38,211 bases of DNA, taken from the NCBI GenBank assembly GCA_022497145.1, contig MU386031.1, forward strand, positions 1-38,211, read 5' to 3'. Within the stretch, counting starts at the first letter, position 1. Each line of letters begins with the position of its first letter. The DNA is from Rostrohypoxylon terebratum. Lineage: Eukaryota > Ascomycota > Sordariomycetes > Xylariales > Hypoxylaceae. The notes under the pieces are model-generated. The model ran no database searches, had not been told where the DNA came from, and saw only the letters and a program-made list of their open reading frames with translations. Shown here one piece after another: positions 11,771 to 22,721 of the stretch. Made by a program: the position numbers and the translations under genes.

Positions 11771-12942
11771 TGCTGAAGAACGTGTCGCGAACGCAGTAAT
11801 TTTCGTGCTGAGGTCGGGAAATGTCGACTAGAAAGGTGGCAGGCATGTACAGCATACACTTTTTCTTGAATGAATTCAATATTCAACCCTCCTGACACCG
11901 CTTATCCCTCTATACTTTAGGTAATACCGAGTATTCCTGACGTGGCACGATTAGGCACCCGCCAATCAAGGAGTGATTGTATTGGAATTCGCCCATTTAT
12001 ATTCCCCATGAATACCAAGATAATCAACTGGACCGTGTCTCTCCATGGATTTTATTGGACCACTGACTTGTGACCCGGTGAACTATTGGCAAAGACCACC
12101 CAATCAATCATTTTCTGATTCCTTCTTATGCAGTTTAGAAATGCGATTCACAACAGTATTAACCTCGAGCTATGGAATCTGATATCTAGTAATTACCTAC
12201 GTAAGTGACTCGCATATTGGACTAATTCGCCTTGGCGATTTTCACCCGGATTGCTCCTGACCGGGTCTTGCATTCCGATTTATGGGGCTCGGGATTCGGT
12301 ATGGCAACCATAACCTCCGTTATGACGAAACCCCGAGCAGCCGTCTACATTACGGCCTACACTCCGGCAACAGCATATCGGAATGTACTTTTCGGTCCGA
12401 AACGGACCTCTTCTTTCTATAAACGATTGCAATTTCTAGCGTACTTTCCTCCAATAGATAGTTTTCAAAGGTCTGTCGTTTCCGTGCCTCCCCACAGCCT
12501 ATACGATTCATTATGCCGAGAAAGCATCAAGGTCCTATTCCATTTAATTGCTATGCTAATTCGATAACAAAACATAAGTCTACTTTTTTTCATGCTCCTC
12601 TGAGACGGCCTCTAAAAGAAACAGGTGAAGCAGTAGCTGAAGATTTCCCTAATAGGTAACTACAGTGGGGTAGTGGGGTCCGGAAGCTATTGAAATCAAC
12701 TAACCTCATTGGTCTGATAGCATTCTTCCGTACCTCGTACCTGGACCGCAAACAGCTTTTTTCTAACTGCTTGTTATTGAACATTACAGACAAAAGAAGA
12801 AACAACACCACAAATTAAGACACAATAAAATGTATCTAATGATTTCCTTTGATGTTGAATTTGATTTTGGTGAGTTAGATAATAAACGGACTTTGTGTGG
12901 TGTGAAAACCCCCGTTGTACCCTTAAGTTCTATTTTTGAAAA

Positions 12943-13030
12943 ATTTTCTTTTTTTCTCCATAGACTTTTCTTTTCTTCCGTCTTTTTTTTTCTTTTCTTT
13001 TTTTTCTTTTTTACTCTTCTTCCAATCTTG
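12943..13030 (+). promoter_or_regulatory. Polypyrimidine tract upstream of the 13.5-kb gene
   Basis: The plus strand is almost all C and T for nearly 90 bases, ending about 480 bp before the proposed ATG at 13510. CT-rich blocks are frequent in promoters and leaders of well-expressed filamentous-fungal genes. The link to this gene is inferred from position and strand only. Confidence 0.3.
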
Positions 13031-13509
13031 CCTCTCGCCCTCTATACCTGTCTCACTTTTGCCTTATTTGACACGGCTTTAAGATCGTGTTCCGGATTTT
13101 GAGAAGTGACACCGGTATTCTCCATCATCAAAGATCTATTAATTTTAACCTTTTTACACACCCCCTGAAAATTGAACGTACGAGGTGAGCTTGAATGATG
13201 ACTAAAATCGCATCGACCTCTTTTGTACATGCGCTTTAGATAGCTCTTTCCATACATGGCCTAAGCTCAAATCAATAACAGCAGTAGCGATTTATCATAC
13301 ACAATTCGAAGTAGCTGCCATTGCCTGCGCGGTTTCCTGGTTAATGCTCAATATATGGTTCCTTCCCCGGAAATAGTATACGCTTGATCTATCCGCCGTG
13401 GCCGCTCCTTCCCCTTCTCGTCCCGGATTGTACATACATTTGGCCGGGAAAACATTATATCGCCGATTTCTCGTCTCGGATTCTTTCTTTCCCTCCTCCC
13501 CTACCTGAA

Positions 13510-14656
13510 ATGTCTAGACAACGTCCCGACCTCTCCCAGAGGTTCATCCCAGACATTAACCGACTTTTTGGTGTGAGTAACATAACTCCAACTTCTTTTC
13601 TAACAACGCCCACCAGTGAATAATCGTGACCTTTTCCCACGACAATCACTTGCTGTGCTTCTTTCATACACGATACTCTTCATCATCCCGTTCTTCACTA
13701 TCATCTTCTTTATTCTTGAAATGAAGCTATAATGCTGAATGCGCACACAGTTCTCCGCGGACATGATGTCGGCCAATCATCCCGGCCCCGACGGCTCTGT
13801 GGAGCATCACTCCTTCAACTACGAGGGTAACAACCTCAACGAGCTTACACGGATGCAGCTGTCTGAAGACATTCACGCTTATCGTTACGACTTGGAATTC
13901 TGTCGTGACCAACTCAAGCTACCCAACAACCTTACGCCCCAGGAGATCAGAACCTTCCAGCTCCGGGTCTTGGACTGTGGTCACAACATCCGTCACTGTC
14001 GCAACAGAATACAGCAGATTGACTTGCAGGAGGCACGTAAGGCTAATGCCCCCGCCGCTTCTTCTGCAGTCCACAACAACCACTATCGCGCATCGGCCAC
14101 TCCAGGCGCTAACAGGAAGCGCAAGTATCACACGGTAGACAGTGATGGAGACGAGGACGATAAGGAAGCTGACATCAGCCTCGACGGTCCGGGTACGAAC
14201 AGTATCCAGCGCCTCGGATTCTGGAAGTGTCGACTCTGTCTCTCGCAGAAGTTCCTTGATGCCGGTTCCAACCGCGTGCCTAGTGCGCCGTGCAAGTGGC
14301 CCTTGAAGGACGTCTCGAAGATCCTCAACCACTATCTCGACATGCACACTGAGCACACGGCCGAGGAGCGTTGCGCTGAACTCGGTGCTGCGCTCGCGCA
14401 CAACCGTAAGTGATGTCTCAAATACTAGTCCATGACCACTATCCCCTAGTTGCATACCAGACGCTAATAATCTTTTGCAGGAGGCCCATTCGAGTACTGG
14501 TTAACCCGCACCCGGGGCCAGAATCTGGCCGACGATGACACTGTCATCGACGCTTACATTAACATCCTACAATCCGGAAGCTTGCCGGATCCTCTACGTG
14601 GTCTTAGTCGAGCAGCTGCCAAGTTCCCACCCACGGTCGCGGGGCTGGCGCAGTGA
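13510..14656 (+). CDS. Hypothetical protein with CxxC...C...H...H cluster, putative nuclear
   Basis: I propose exons 13510-13572, 13751-14405 and 14481-14656, giving 297 residues. The second intron is secure (GTAAGT donor, TTTGCAG acceptor, frame kept into RGPFEYWLTR). The first intron (178 bp) is inferred from a GTGAGT donor, a CTGAA branch-like site and an in-frame ACACAG acceptor; without it the protein would start at the ATG at 13739 with 280 residues. Residues 40-120 look alpha-helical with Cys/His. NRKRKYH near 142 is a candidate nuclear localisation signal next to an acidic DSDGDEDD stretch. FWKCRLC, then C202, H215 and H220, suggest a metal-binding cluster. I do not recognise the family. 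A nucleic-acid or chromatin role is only a guess. Confidence 0.72.
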
Positions 14657-15376
14657 CCATGCCACATGACACGTTCCTACCATCCCGAGTCATGATATAC
14701 CACCAAAAAAATAAGCATGAAAATGAAGGCTGTATTGGGGGTGGTGGTAGGCTTTGTGGATACCATCGTTGAGATGAATGCATTGCATCATGGCATGGCG
14801 TTAGGAGTTTGCTTTAGATGCGGCTTTTGATCTATGGATTCCATAGGCATGCAATTTAGGCAAGATACCTGAGGCCTTCTCAGAGGGGGTCAGAATCTCG
14901 TTACTAAAGTTCGTCGTTGCTTACGTCTTTAATACACTTTCATCTAGTAGACAACTGCTTGTCATATTGTGATTTGATCGACTTTGAAAAGTCGCACTTT
15001 GCTTTCTATTGGAGATTGTCATCAGGTTCTACTGAATCATCTAACCCAGTGTAAATGAATAACCTATATGCTATTTCTCATTGATAGGTACACCGTATCT
15101 GATTTTTGTTTTCGTTCCTTCGGCGTCACCTCCAATGTTCCACTGACAACAATAGAGCATTTTAAGTAAATTGGTAGGTGCCTCAAAAGATCCGTTTGTT
15201 TGTCATGTATCTTAATAGCTACCTGGCGAGTAAATATTTGCCTGTAGCTAAATGATCCTCGAACCTGGAAGTTTCCTAGATACCTAGTCATCGGTGCCTA
15301 GTATGTGAATCGATCCTCAAAGTGATTTCGCAGCCACGACGACGCCACATTCTCCTCATACCTGCTCTTCAACTCC
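14657..15376. other. Convergent 3' intergenic region
   Basis: This gap lies between the 3' ends of the zinc-cluster-like gene (+) and the beta-trefoil-like gene (-). It is AT-rich with no supported ORF. A TACCTAG motif sits at 15281. Confidence 0.45.
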
Positions 15377-15907
15377 TCACACTTTAATAAACTCCCACAC
15401 CGTGTAGTGATCTCTCGATTCATGAAGCCGATCCCCTTCGATATTGACCATATGCAGGTCATGGTCGTGCTTCGTAAACAATACGTGGCCACCACCAGGA
15501 TATCCTCTTGTGATGAAAAATTCATTCCATTTATGCCATTTTACTTCTGCGACTATTCCTTCACCTTCTTTAAACCCTAGATATACGAAGGCGCTAGGAT
15601 TTCGGAATCCAAGCCAGCCGTTATCGTAGACGCATTCCCAGTGGTAACCTCCTTGATCGCCGAGATGGGGTTTCATACGAATTTGCCCGCCCACTAGAGT
15701 GACCTGAAGCTTTGACTTTGGTTCGCGGATTATGTATGTGTTTCCAGGCCATGGATTCTCCCATTTGTGAGTTTCGGTAGGATTGCGTTCGTTATTCCTC
15801 ACATCTTCCACCGTCGTATCGCTACTAGGAGGGGTCATGTTGGCGTCGGTAGAGAGAAAACTGAAGTTTGAGCAAAGCTCGATATCTTGCTGTTCTGGCA
15901 TCACCAA
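15377..15907 (-). CDS. Small beta-trefoil-like hypothetical protein
   Basis: A single uninterrupted frame encodes 176 residues. The first 45 are polar and probably disordered. The rest is a compact beta-rich domain with recurring Gly/Trp/aromatic turns: WENPWPGNTYIIRE, GYHWECVYDNGWLGFRN, YLGF, and a C-terminal TVWEFIKV. This spacing of short strands resembles the beta-trefoil (fascin or ricin-lectin type) proteins widespread as unannotated small proteins in ascomycetes. No signal peptide or TM segment is visible, so a cytosolic protein is likely. The start MVM was chosen as the first ATG of the frame; no intron is needed. The protein is probably real, but its function is unknown. Confidence 0.72.
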   Translation of the reverse strand: MVMPEQQDIELCSNFSFLSTDANMTPPSSDTTVEDVRNNERNPTETHKWENPWPGNTYIIREPKSKLQVTLVGGQIRMKPHLGDQGGYHWECVYDNGWLGFRNPSAFVYLGFKEGEGIVAEVKWHKWNEFFITRGYPGGGHVLFTKHDHDLHMVNIEGDRLHESRDHYTVWEFIKV

Positions 15908-18014
15908 TTTTGTGTTGGTTTTTGAGGTGAAGATGAAGAATTTGAAAGATGATTCTTGGCAAAGGTGCGTTGGTCGATTTATGTACCATTGGGCACTGCC
16001 AACGGGCTATTGGCACCCTGACTGACAAGCTCGTTTCTGACTGGCCGAGAGCGCCCACAATCCCCGACCGTTGGTCGCATCACTCTTTGGAAGGCTGCAT
16101 ATTTATCTACTAGGCAGACAGGGCAAACGATGTGCTTCGGCAAGGAAGACACTTTGTGCTTGAATAATGAGAGTGGATCAGGTATTGGATACAAGAGATG
16201 ACCATAGAAACTACAGTTATGCAGTTACAATTCTATGTTTTTCTAATACCGAACTTGCTCGTTTTTCCTGGAAATTTCGTATTGTTCTCCGTGTATATCC
16301 TTGGTCGGTGATAATTCCGCATTAATTATGTAACTATTCTCAAATGTTTCTGTTGAAATGAGTGGTAAAGAGTCTGCTGTCAGGTACAGTACGAAGGTAT
16401 GAGGCAATATCGTGTATATAAGTCAGGCTTCCCTCTTCATCTATGAAGAAGCTCGTATAGTCAATTAACTTCAGTCACTTGCCTACCTCGTATGGGGTCC
16501 CTTATAGTTCAGTATTTTCATCGCTTTGCCTTGACATATCCATACCTAAACACTTATCTAGACTCAGGATTGACCACAAGGCATCCAAATCGAATCTTTA
16601 ATGAACAGAAGAGACCCGGCAAAGTTGTTTGTGGTCAGACGAGGTAGAATCCATCGGATTTACTGGGCGATACTGTTTGCGTTTAAGGGCACGCGATACG
16701 AAAAGGCTTGAACGTTGTGAATAAAAATCAAAAATCGTATCCTCATCAAGAGAACAACGCGATCTTGTGTTTATTCACCTAGCCTCCTCTAACATGAACA
16801 TCGTTGGGTAGAATGCCACGTAGATAAATCTCCATATATCGTTCCGGGCACGGACACAGCGCGCCGGCGACAGGAAACGAGCCCACAATTACCAACCTCT
16901 CGAAGATCGGCGCGATGCCGGCAGAATGCCGCGTTCCAAGCTGACCGGTGGTCCACTTGTGCGATTTCGCCTGATCGACAGGCACACCATTGCAACCCGG
17001 CCAAACAGGCAAAAGACGGGCGTCCACCTCCGCGCCGGATGTCTGGCAGCGCAGAAAATGCCGCGATGCCGGCTATTGCGAAGTCGCCACGACGTTGATC
17101 CTGTCTTTTGCTTTTTTTTTAGATTAGATTCCAGTAAATGACGTCTGTGCTGACGGTGGTGGCGCCCGGCTCTTGAAACGAGGTGAACACCCATATCTCT
17201 TAACCTTCGCATTATATACCCTACCTGTTTGATGAGATAACAGTGACGACGCTGCCGGTCTAGGTCGGCAAAAATCACTCATCGCATCTTGACCGGTTTC
17301 GCGGGATGATCAATCTCATGCTAAGCATGATCCACTACCGTATCTCGAGATGTGCAAGATTTGGGTAGGGCCAAGAGCGATCTCGCCACATGTCGAGCGG
17401 GTCCTCCCGTTGCCAGCTCTACCTTGGGTATCTATCGCGACCGGGTTTAAGCAGCGGCATCGCACGAGCCAAAATTTAGTCTGTCGTCCATCGCTATGCG
17501 GGATGGGAAAGCCGAAGAAGGGCGGGGTGGGAAATACGATCTAGTGAGGGGCTAGCCTTGGTTTTCCGGAAAGACCTTTTCAGGAAATTTTTTGTGCTGT
17601 CCGGATGCCGAGCTCGTCGGATACGCTTCGCTATTTCATGTCGAACAGAAGTCGCGTGTCTTCACATGCGCGCCCGCATCTCGTGGCGAGCTGGATGAAT
17701 TAGATTACCTCTATGAACAGGTCCCATTGCAATATTGCAACACAAGATTTGGTAATATGGCGTTACATGAACACCTAACGAACCGTAGCCGCGAGCGGTC
17801 GTATGAAAGGAGTCGCCGGCTTAGCGAGGGTAAATCGCACATACTCACTGACATACAATAATCCGAAATAGGAAACGAACGCTCCCATACGGTTCCCTAC
17901 ACGCAGGCTTGAAAAAGACTAAGGACCTATAAAACCGGATCTGTTCTCATGTGATCCTATGAGAGCATCTGAAAGACAAGTGAGGTAGGGATTATGCAAT
18001 GCCATAGTAGCATC
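15908..18014. other. 2.1-kb gene-poor region with a GC-richer segment
   Basis: No gene is supported. From about 16780 to 17560 the sequence is GC-richer than its flanks. It contains two related blocks around 16911-16933 and 17051-17073 built from CGCGATGCCGGC and CAGAA-TGCCGCG words in swapped order. Open frames on both strands there look like by-products of composition. A decayed repeat is possible. Confidence 0.4.
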
Positions 18015-18320
18015 TTAACTTTCCCCGTTCTCGAGAGGATGCAGCTGCGGAGCCGAGCCTGACGGGCGGAACATGCGGGTGGCGGAGGGGCGAATTGAAT
18101 CTCTCTTCAGGTCAAATTTGGGTGTTCTGGACTGTTTGACCGGGTTTGACAGGTCAGGAATAGAGCAGGGGATGGGATCTATAGACCAATAAGGCATGGT
18201 TTCCCCACATTGGCATATATCACGCTTACGCCGTGATAGGTCTTGGGAGTACTTGTTGAAGATGTCGCCGCCGGATGTCCAAATTGGGAATGCCGAGGGT
18301 TTATCAACTGAAGCCATCAA
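18015..18320 (-). CDS. Possible small hypothetical protein (101 aa)
   Basis: This is an open frame of 101 codons with a mixed, protein-like composition (Pro, Ser, Asp, Arg and three Cys), no TM segment and no recognised domain. Its start lies 166 bp from the start of the arabinitol dehydrogenase gene on the other strand, so the two could share a promoter. It may equally be a chance ORF; only conservation or transcripts would settle it. Confidence 0.3.
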   Translation of the reverse strand: MMASVDKPSAFPIWTSGGDIFNKYSQDLSRRKRDICQCGETMPYWSIDPIPCSIPDLSNPVKQSRTPKFDLKRDSIRPSATRMFRPSGSAPQLHPLENGES

Positions 18321-18486
18321 GAAATTGACGGGGGCGTAGCGAAGCTTATAAGTTGGAGTCAGTTCTTGGGGTTGGTAAAGTTGAGATTACCATCCTCCGA
18401 TGAAAGCTCGAAATATCAATATTGTCTAGCTTTACTCTGAGCGACTTGTTACGACATTCTCTTTTGAGACACGTACGTGGTTAAAC

Positions 18487-19965
18487 ATGCCGTCTGCAGA
18501 AGTGAATGGAGCCCATGCGAATGGCTACGCCAACGGACAGTCCAATGGTCATACAAATGGTCACGCAAAAGGGTTTAAGAACCCGTCGCTGCAAGTTACC
18601 GAAGACCACCGATTAAAGTTGGTAGATGCTCCTATCCAGGAGCCTGGTCCTGGGGAGGTGACTCTGCAGATCAAATGTTCCGGAATTTGCGGGTATGTCG
18701 TGGTTACGTTTCTGGAACTGTGACGAACCGTCGATATAAATGACTCTAACCCTTCATTTAGATCAGATATGCATTTGTGGAAATCTGGACGCATTGGGTC
18801 TTTAGAGGTCAGAGGTGACTGTATCCTAGGACACGAAGCTGCTGGTGTCGTGCTCAAGTGCGGAGAAGGTGTAACGAATCTCATACCGGGTAAGTTGAAA
18901 ACTTTCGACATGCCTCCACGGTTAATTCCGGTCGAACTTTACCAGGTGGTGGTAGTTGGCTGACTGAGTCATCCAGGAGATCGAGTGGGCATCGAGCCTC
19001 AGGAGCCATGCGAAAAATGCTTTCTCTGTATGGAAGGCCGATACAACTTATGCGAAGATGTCAAGTTTTCTGGGATTTGGCCATACAACGGGAGTATTCA
19101 GAGATTCAAGGTCCATCCCGCAAAGTGGCTCTACAAGTAAGCGTTGCAATGGATTAGACTGGATTGACTCAAGAGCCGCCCGTCTGTGAGGTTTCTAACA
19201 TGTTCTTAGAATCCCAGATGAGTTGAGCTATACAGAAGGTGCCTTACTTGAACCCCTGAGCGTGATTTTGCACGGCATTAAGGGGGCAAACGTGAAGCTG
19301 GGTCGCCCGACTCTCGTGTGCGGCGCGGGCCCAATCGGGCTCGTTGCCTTGGCGGCCGCGAGGGCTTCTGGCGCTCATCCTTTGGTCATAACGGATATTG
19401 ATCCAGGACGTCTTAAGTTCGCTCGGGAATTCGTTCCGCGATGCCAAACGTACCAGATCAATTCTAAGCTGAGTCCGGAAGAGAATGCCAAGGAAATTCG
19501 AAAGCTGTTCGGAACTGACGAATATTCCGCCCCGGCGTCAGTGATGGAATGCACTGGTGTGGAAAGTAGCGTCTGCACAGCTGCTTTCTCTGTCCGTCGA
19601 GGAGGGACGATCATGGTGATTGGGGTTGGTAAGCCGGTGATGAACAATATCCCGTTCATGCATTTGTCTCTTGCCGAGGTGAGATTGTTTCCGTCTCCTA
19701 GAAATACCGACATCTGTCAGTAATTATCGGTATTCTTGGCTAACCTGTCACTATGATCAAGATCGATCTCAAGTTCATCAACCGATATAGAGACACCTGG
19801 CCTGCTGCCATAAACTGCATGAGCGGTGGCGTTCTCGACCTAAACAAGTTGGTAACACATAAGTTCCCGCTCGAGAAGGCCCTCGAAGCGTTCGAGCTGA
19901 ACGCGGATGTTAAGAACGGGAGTATCAAAGTGCATATCGTCGATGAAGCGGATGCCTCACTGTAA
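18487..19965 (+). CDS. L-arabinitol 4-dehydrogenase-like zinc medium-chain dehydrogenase
   Basis: Five exons (18487-18692, 18762-18889, 18977-19136, 19210-19678, 19762-19965) give 388 residues. Family enzymes oxidise L-arabinitol to L-xylulose with NAD+ in the fungal arabinose pathway; the close relatives xylitol and sorbitol dehydrogenases are the alternatives. Catalytic zinc ligands are visible as GICGSD (C68) and GHEAAG (H93/E94), and the structural zinc site as the Cys cluster CEKCFLCMEGRYNLC. The Rossmann motif is GAGPIGLVALAAA, followed by ITDID, which fits NAD preference. The first 29 residues are an unusual Asn-Gly-His-rich extension. The last intron (19679-19761) uses an AAG acceptor after a strong CTAAC branch site and restores AEIDLKFINRY. 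The protein should be cytosolic. Arabinose or xylose induction is likely for the family but no site was identified with confidence. Confidence 0.88.
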
Positions 19966-20210
19966 GCAAGAGGCGCAAATTTGATGTTACAATTGGTTAT
20001 GTATAAAAGTTCTAAAAAGGGTGTTATAATGGGGTGGCTTTGTGTTAATCAAAGCCCGATCTGCCAATAGCGGTCAAACCAAGATTTGAGTTGGCCTGCA
20101 GGCTCAGAGATGAACTTGTGGCGGTCATGCAGAAGCAAGTTTGATGAGAGTTACATGCTTACCACTGCGAATGCCGTGCCGAGGCGCGAAGACGCGAGAG
20201 CTGTTTGTGA

Positions 20211-20250
20211 GGCTGTGAGGTCTGTGAGGTCTGTGAGGTTTGTGAGGTTC
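20211..20250. repeat. 10-bp tandem repeat (TCTGTGAGGT)
   Basis: About four imperfect copies of TCTGTGAGGT lie head to tail in noncoding DNA. Copy number probably varies between strains. Confidence 0.7.
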
Positions 20251-20730
20251 AGGTGGAGATTGTATGTACGATCGGCCATATTCTCCCATGTCGGTAAGAC
20301 CGAATGACTGAACAAGATCCTCATGGAAGACCCTTGTGGTTCGTATCGGCCGTGTACCTGGTTCATGAGTTTTCGTGTAATGTTGGACAACATCGGGTCC
20401 AGCTCCAATATCCCCGGAAAATATTGTCTAATGCCGCCCTCGGGTCTTGAAATATCGGGATTTTCGTTGCTGCTGTCATCATGTAACACCGCCCTACGTC
20501 GGATGGTTTTCATTACAAGGCAGAATGATGTACTTCGATCGCCTATTCTGTCCTTTTCATTGTCATAGTTAATAGCAGGCGGCATATCGGGATTGGGAAG
20601 CCGAGAGACGGTATTTTGAAATTACCGCCCTCCGAAGGGTGTTCAGCGTTCTCAAGAAGCATGTCACCGCGGAAAGCTGGGATGTGATATGTAGGAGAGA
20701 TAGGTAATGTGGTCGACTGGCATATGCAAG

Positions 20731-20773
20731 TGTAGGCATGTAAAGGCATGTATAGGCATGTGTAGGTAGGCAT
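20731..20773. repeat. 10-bp tandem repeat (TGTAGGCATG)
   Basis: Four copies of TGTAGGCATG with one or two changes each follow one another. Scattered GTAGG words continue just downstream. Confidence 0.7.
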
Positions 20774-21079
20774 TAGATATGTAGATATCCGTAGGTGTAG
20801 GTCGAGGACATGTCAAACAATTAAAACCCACGAGAATGAGTTAATTGTCTTAACCTAAGGCTTTCCACAGATCATGACATATAACGTGATTGTCTCACCA
20901 TCTGATCCGAATTACGGATACGATACTGCTCGTCTAGGTTTTGATATGGTTGGATTGAAGGGATACGAGGAGAGTTGATATGCGGCTGATGTTCTGAAAG
21001 AAGGAGGTGGAAATGAAAATGTGACGATGTGGAAATGATGAACGGTAGATGTTGAAAACTTCAAGGTGGTGGTGCTGGT

Positions 21080-21096
21080 GGGGGGGGGGGGGGGGG
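21080..21096. repeat. G17 homopolymer
   Basis: This is a run of seventeen G after GGTGGTGGTGCTGGT. Its length is likely to be error-prone in sequencing and polymorphic. Confidence 0.8.
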
Positions 21097-21160
21097 AAGG
21101 TATTGTGCAGTACAAATGGATGGATACGTACCCGTTAGGTTAATGCATGTGGCTAGTAGT

Positions 21161-21170
21161 AGGTACCTAG
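21161..21170. repeat. Partial TACCTAGGTA-type motif
   Basis: AGGTACCTAG is flanked by TAGTAGT words. It is a near match to the dispersed palindrome found elsewhere in noncoding parts of the window. Confidence 0.4.
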
Positions 21171-22629
21171 TAGTAATAGGTTGGCTGGCGCCGCCTCGGG
21201 TCACCTTCTAGGAGGCTTCTACTGGGTCGATTGTACCTGCGACGTGCGTAGTTAAGAGTCAAAACAATTACATAGGTATGAATACTAAAGTTTTATCTCC
21301 AGTTTTCTAGGTTAGCTATTCCCAAGATCTCATTGGAGTCGGTAGCTTAAGTAAGCATCTTAGCCAGGAACAGGTACTTTCCGAATTGTGAGATTTTTTA
21401 GGAAGGGGAAACAGCCCTGGTAGCGATTTGACTGGTTGGCGGTCACGGATAACACTCGCAGAAAGCTGAAACGCTGCCCCAAGAGAGTTTTTGGACCCCC
21501 AACTTGAAGTCTCGAGTAACTTACTAAACTCTAAACTCACCATCTACAACTCTTTTTTTTTTCTCCCTTTCACCTCTTCTACTCAATGTTCTTCCACAAT
21601 CGTCCCTATTGGTCATCGTCTATTGGCCATTGACCCTGAATTGGTTGTCTGATTTACTCTTTTCACTTGTATCGCCTAGTATCGCCACACAAATCAAGCT
21701 TTGAGTGAGACATTACTTTTCCTAATCGAGCGGAGATGGGAACGAATAAGATAGAATCTCCTCTCAATTGCCGATACGGGCATGAGTAGGCAGCTCTCGT
21801 AGCTCACAATTTCTCACAGATTCCCAGAAGATCTCATAATTTCGAGTTAGGGATACCCTTGGTATCTTTTGCCATTGTTACTCAGCGCCAGAACGTGCGG
21901 CGTGCGGCGTGCGGCGGTCGGCTCCATCTCATCACTATGCATCGCAAACAAATGTATCCGATATTGCCGTCTACTCGATCTCCCATCTTCGGAATTTAGG
22001 GAATCGAGAAAAAAAAATTACAGAAGAGATGTTTCGAAAGGTCGGGTTTAGACAACTATTGTTTGTGGAGCTGCAGCATGCATCGACGCCCCACGCTGTG
22101 TTATCGTGTTTGTTAGCCATCTCATTTCCGAGCCCGATTCTCCGACATAAGAGTACGGTCTCCGTTGACGTTGTTGGTACTTTCGATAGGCTGTGGTTCG
22201 AAGTATGCTCTTGTGATCCCCCGTCCTCAACAGTCCTCTCCATCGAAAGTGGCGGATCTTATGGTAAAATACTTACCATGCCGTGCATAACTATTTTCGG
22301 GGCCTATCCACTGCTAGGGACCGTGACGGGCGCGGGCCCCCATTTTAGGTCTTACTGACTTGGCCTAGCAGCCTAGATTGTGGGTGATCTCGCACATTTT
22401 CAAGACCCTCCGTGTTGGTCCCGACTCCCCCTTGACTACTAGGTAGAGTTACACGCCCTCCCACCAAGAACAGCACCAAGAAGCCAGCTACAATCCTGCA
22501 AGGGTCTCAGGAACGTACCGTCGCAGTCAAGATGGAGATCATTCCATCGCTCCTAATGCCTGCCGAAGCTGACCACGGCTCCACCCTTGGCCGGCTCTAA
22601 GCTCTGACGTGCCCCGGTATGTGAAGTTG

Positions 22630-22639
22630 TATAAAATAA
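22630..22639 (+). promoter_or_regulatory. TATA-like box of the multicopper oxidase gene
   Basis: TATAAAATAA lies 92 bp upstream of the chosen ATG at 22722, a plausible TATA position for a fungal gene with a short leader. Confidence 0.45.
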
Positions 22640-22721
22640 TCTAACGCCTGCCAACGTTATAGCATTAGGTTTGCTGGCTTGTTTTCCTTGCGAGCCCATC
22701 AGTTCGTCGCGTCGCTTCACA

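Larger units (their letters stand above)
11350..13509. other. 2.1-kb intergenic region between divergent genes
   Basis: The region lies between the starts of the kinesin (-) and the zinc-cluster-like gene (+), so it should hold both promoters. A long pyrimidine tract covers about 12943-13030, a common feature of fungal promoters and leaders. A 111-codon ORF at 12232-12567 resembles no protein I know. A 9-bp inverted repeat (CATTCCGAT at 12271, ATCGGAATG at 12377) flanks about 100 bp of it. Confidence 0.45.
19966..22629. other. 2.7-kb intergenic region with simple repeats
   Basis: This lies between the dehydrogenase and the multicopper oxidase. Short tandem repeats occur at 20211-20250 and 20731-20773, with a G17 run at 21080-21096. 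A 149-codon frame at 21909-22358 has no recognisable domain. No gene is supported; the last few hundred bases should include the oxidase promoter. Confidence 0.45.

Noticed and set aside
12232..12567. 111-codon plus-strand frame
   Set aside because: No recognisable domain and no splice partner; it lies in the shared upstream region of divergent genes.
13919..14455. Minus-strand 178-codon frame opposite the zinc-cluster-like gene
   Set aside because: It is a shadow of the plus-strand gene and crosses its well-supported intron.
21909..22358. 149-codon plus-strand frame upstream of the multicopper oxidase
   Set aside because: Composition is unlike neighbouring genes and no motif is visible; it probably arose by chance.
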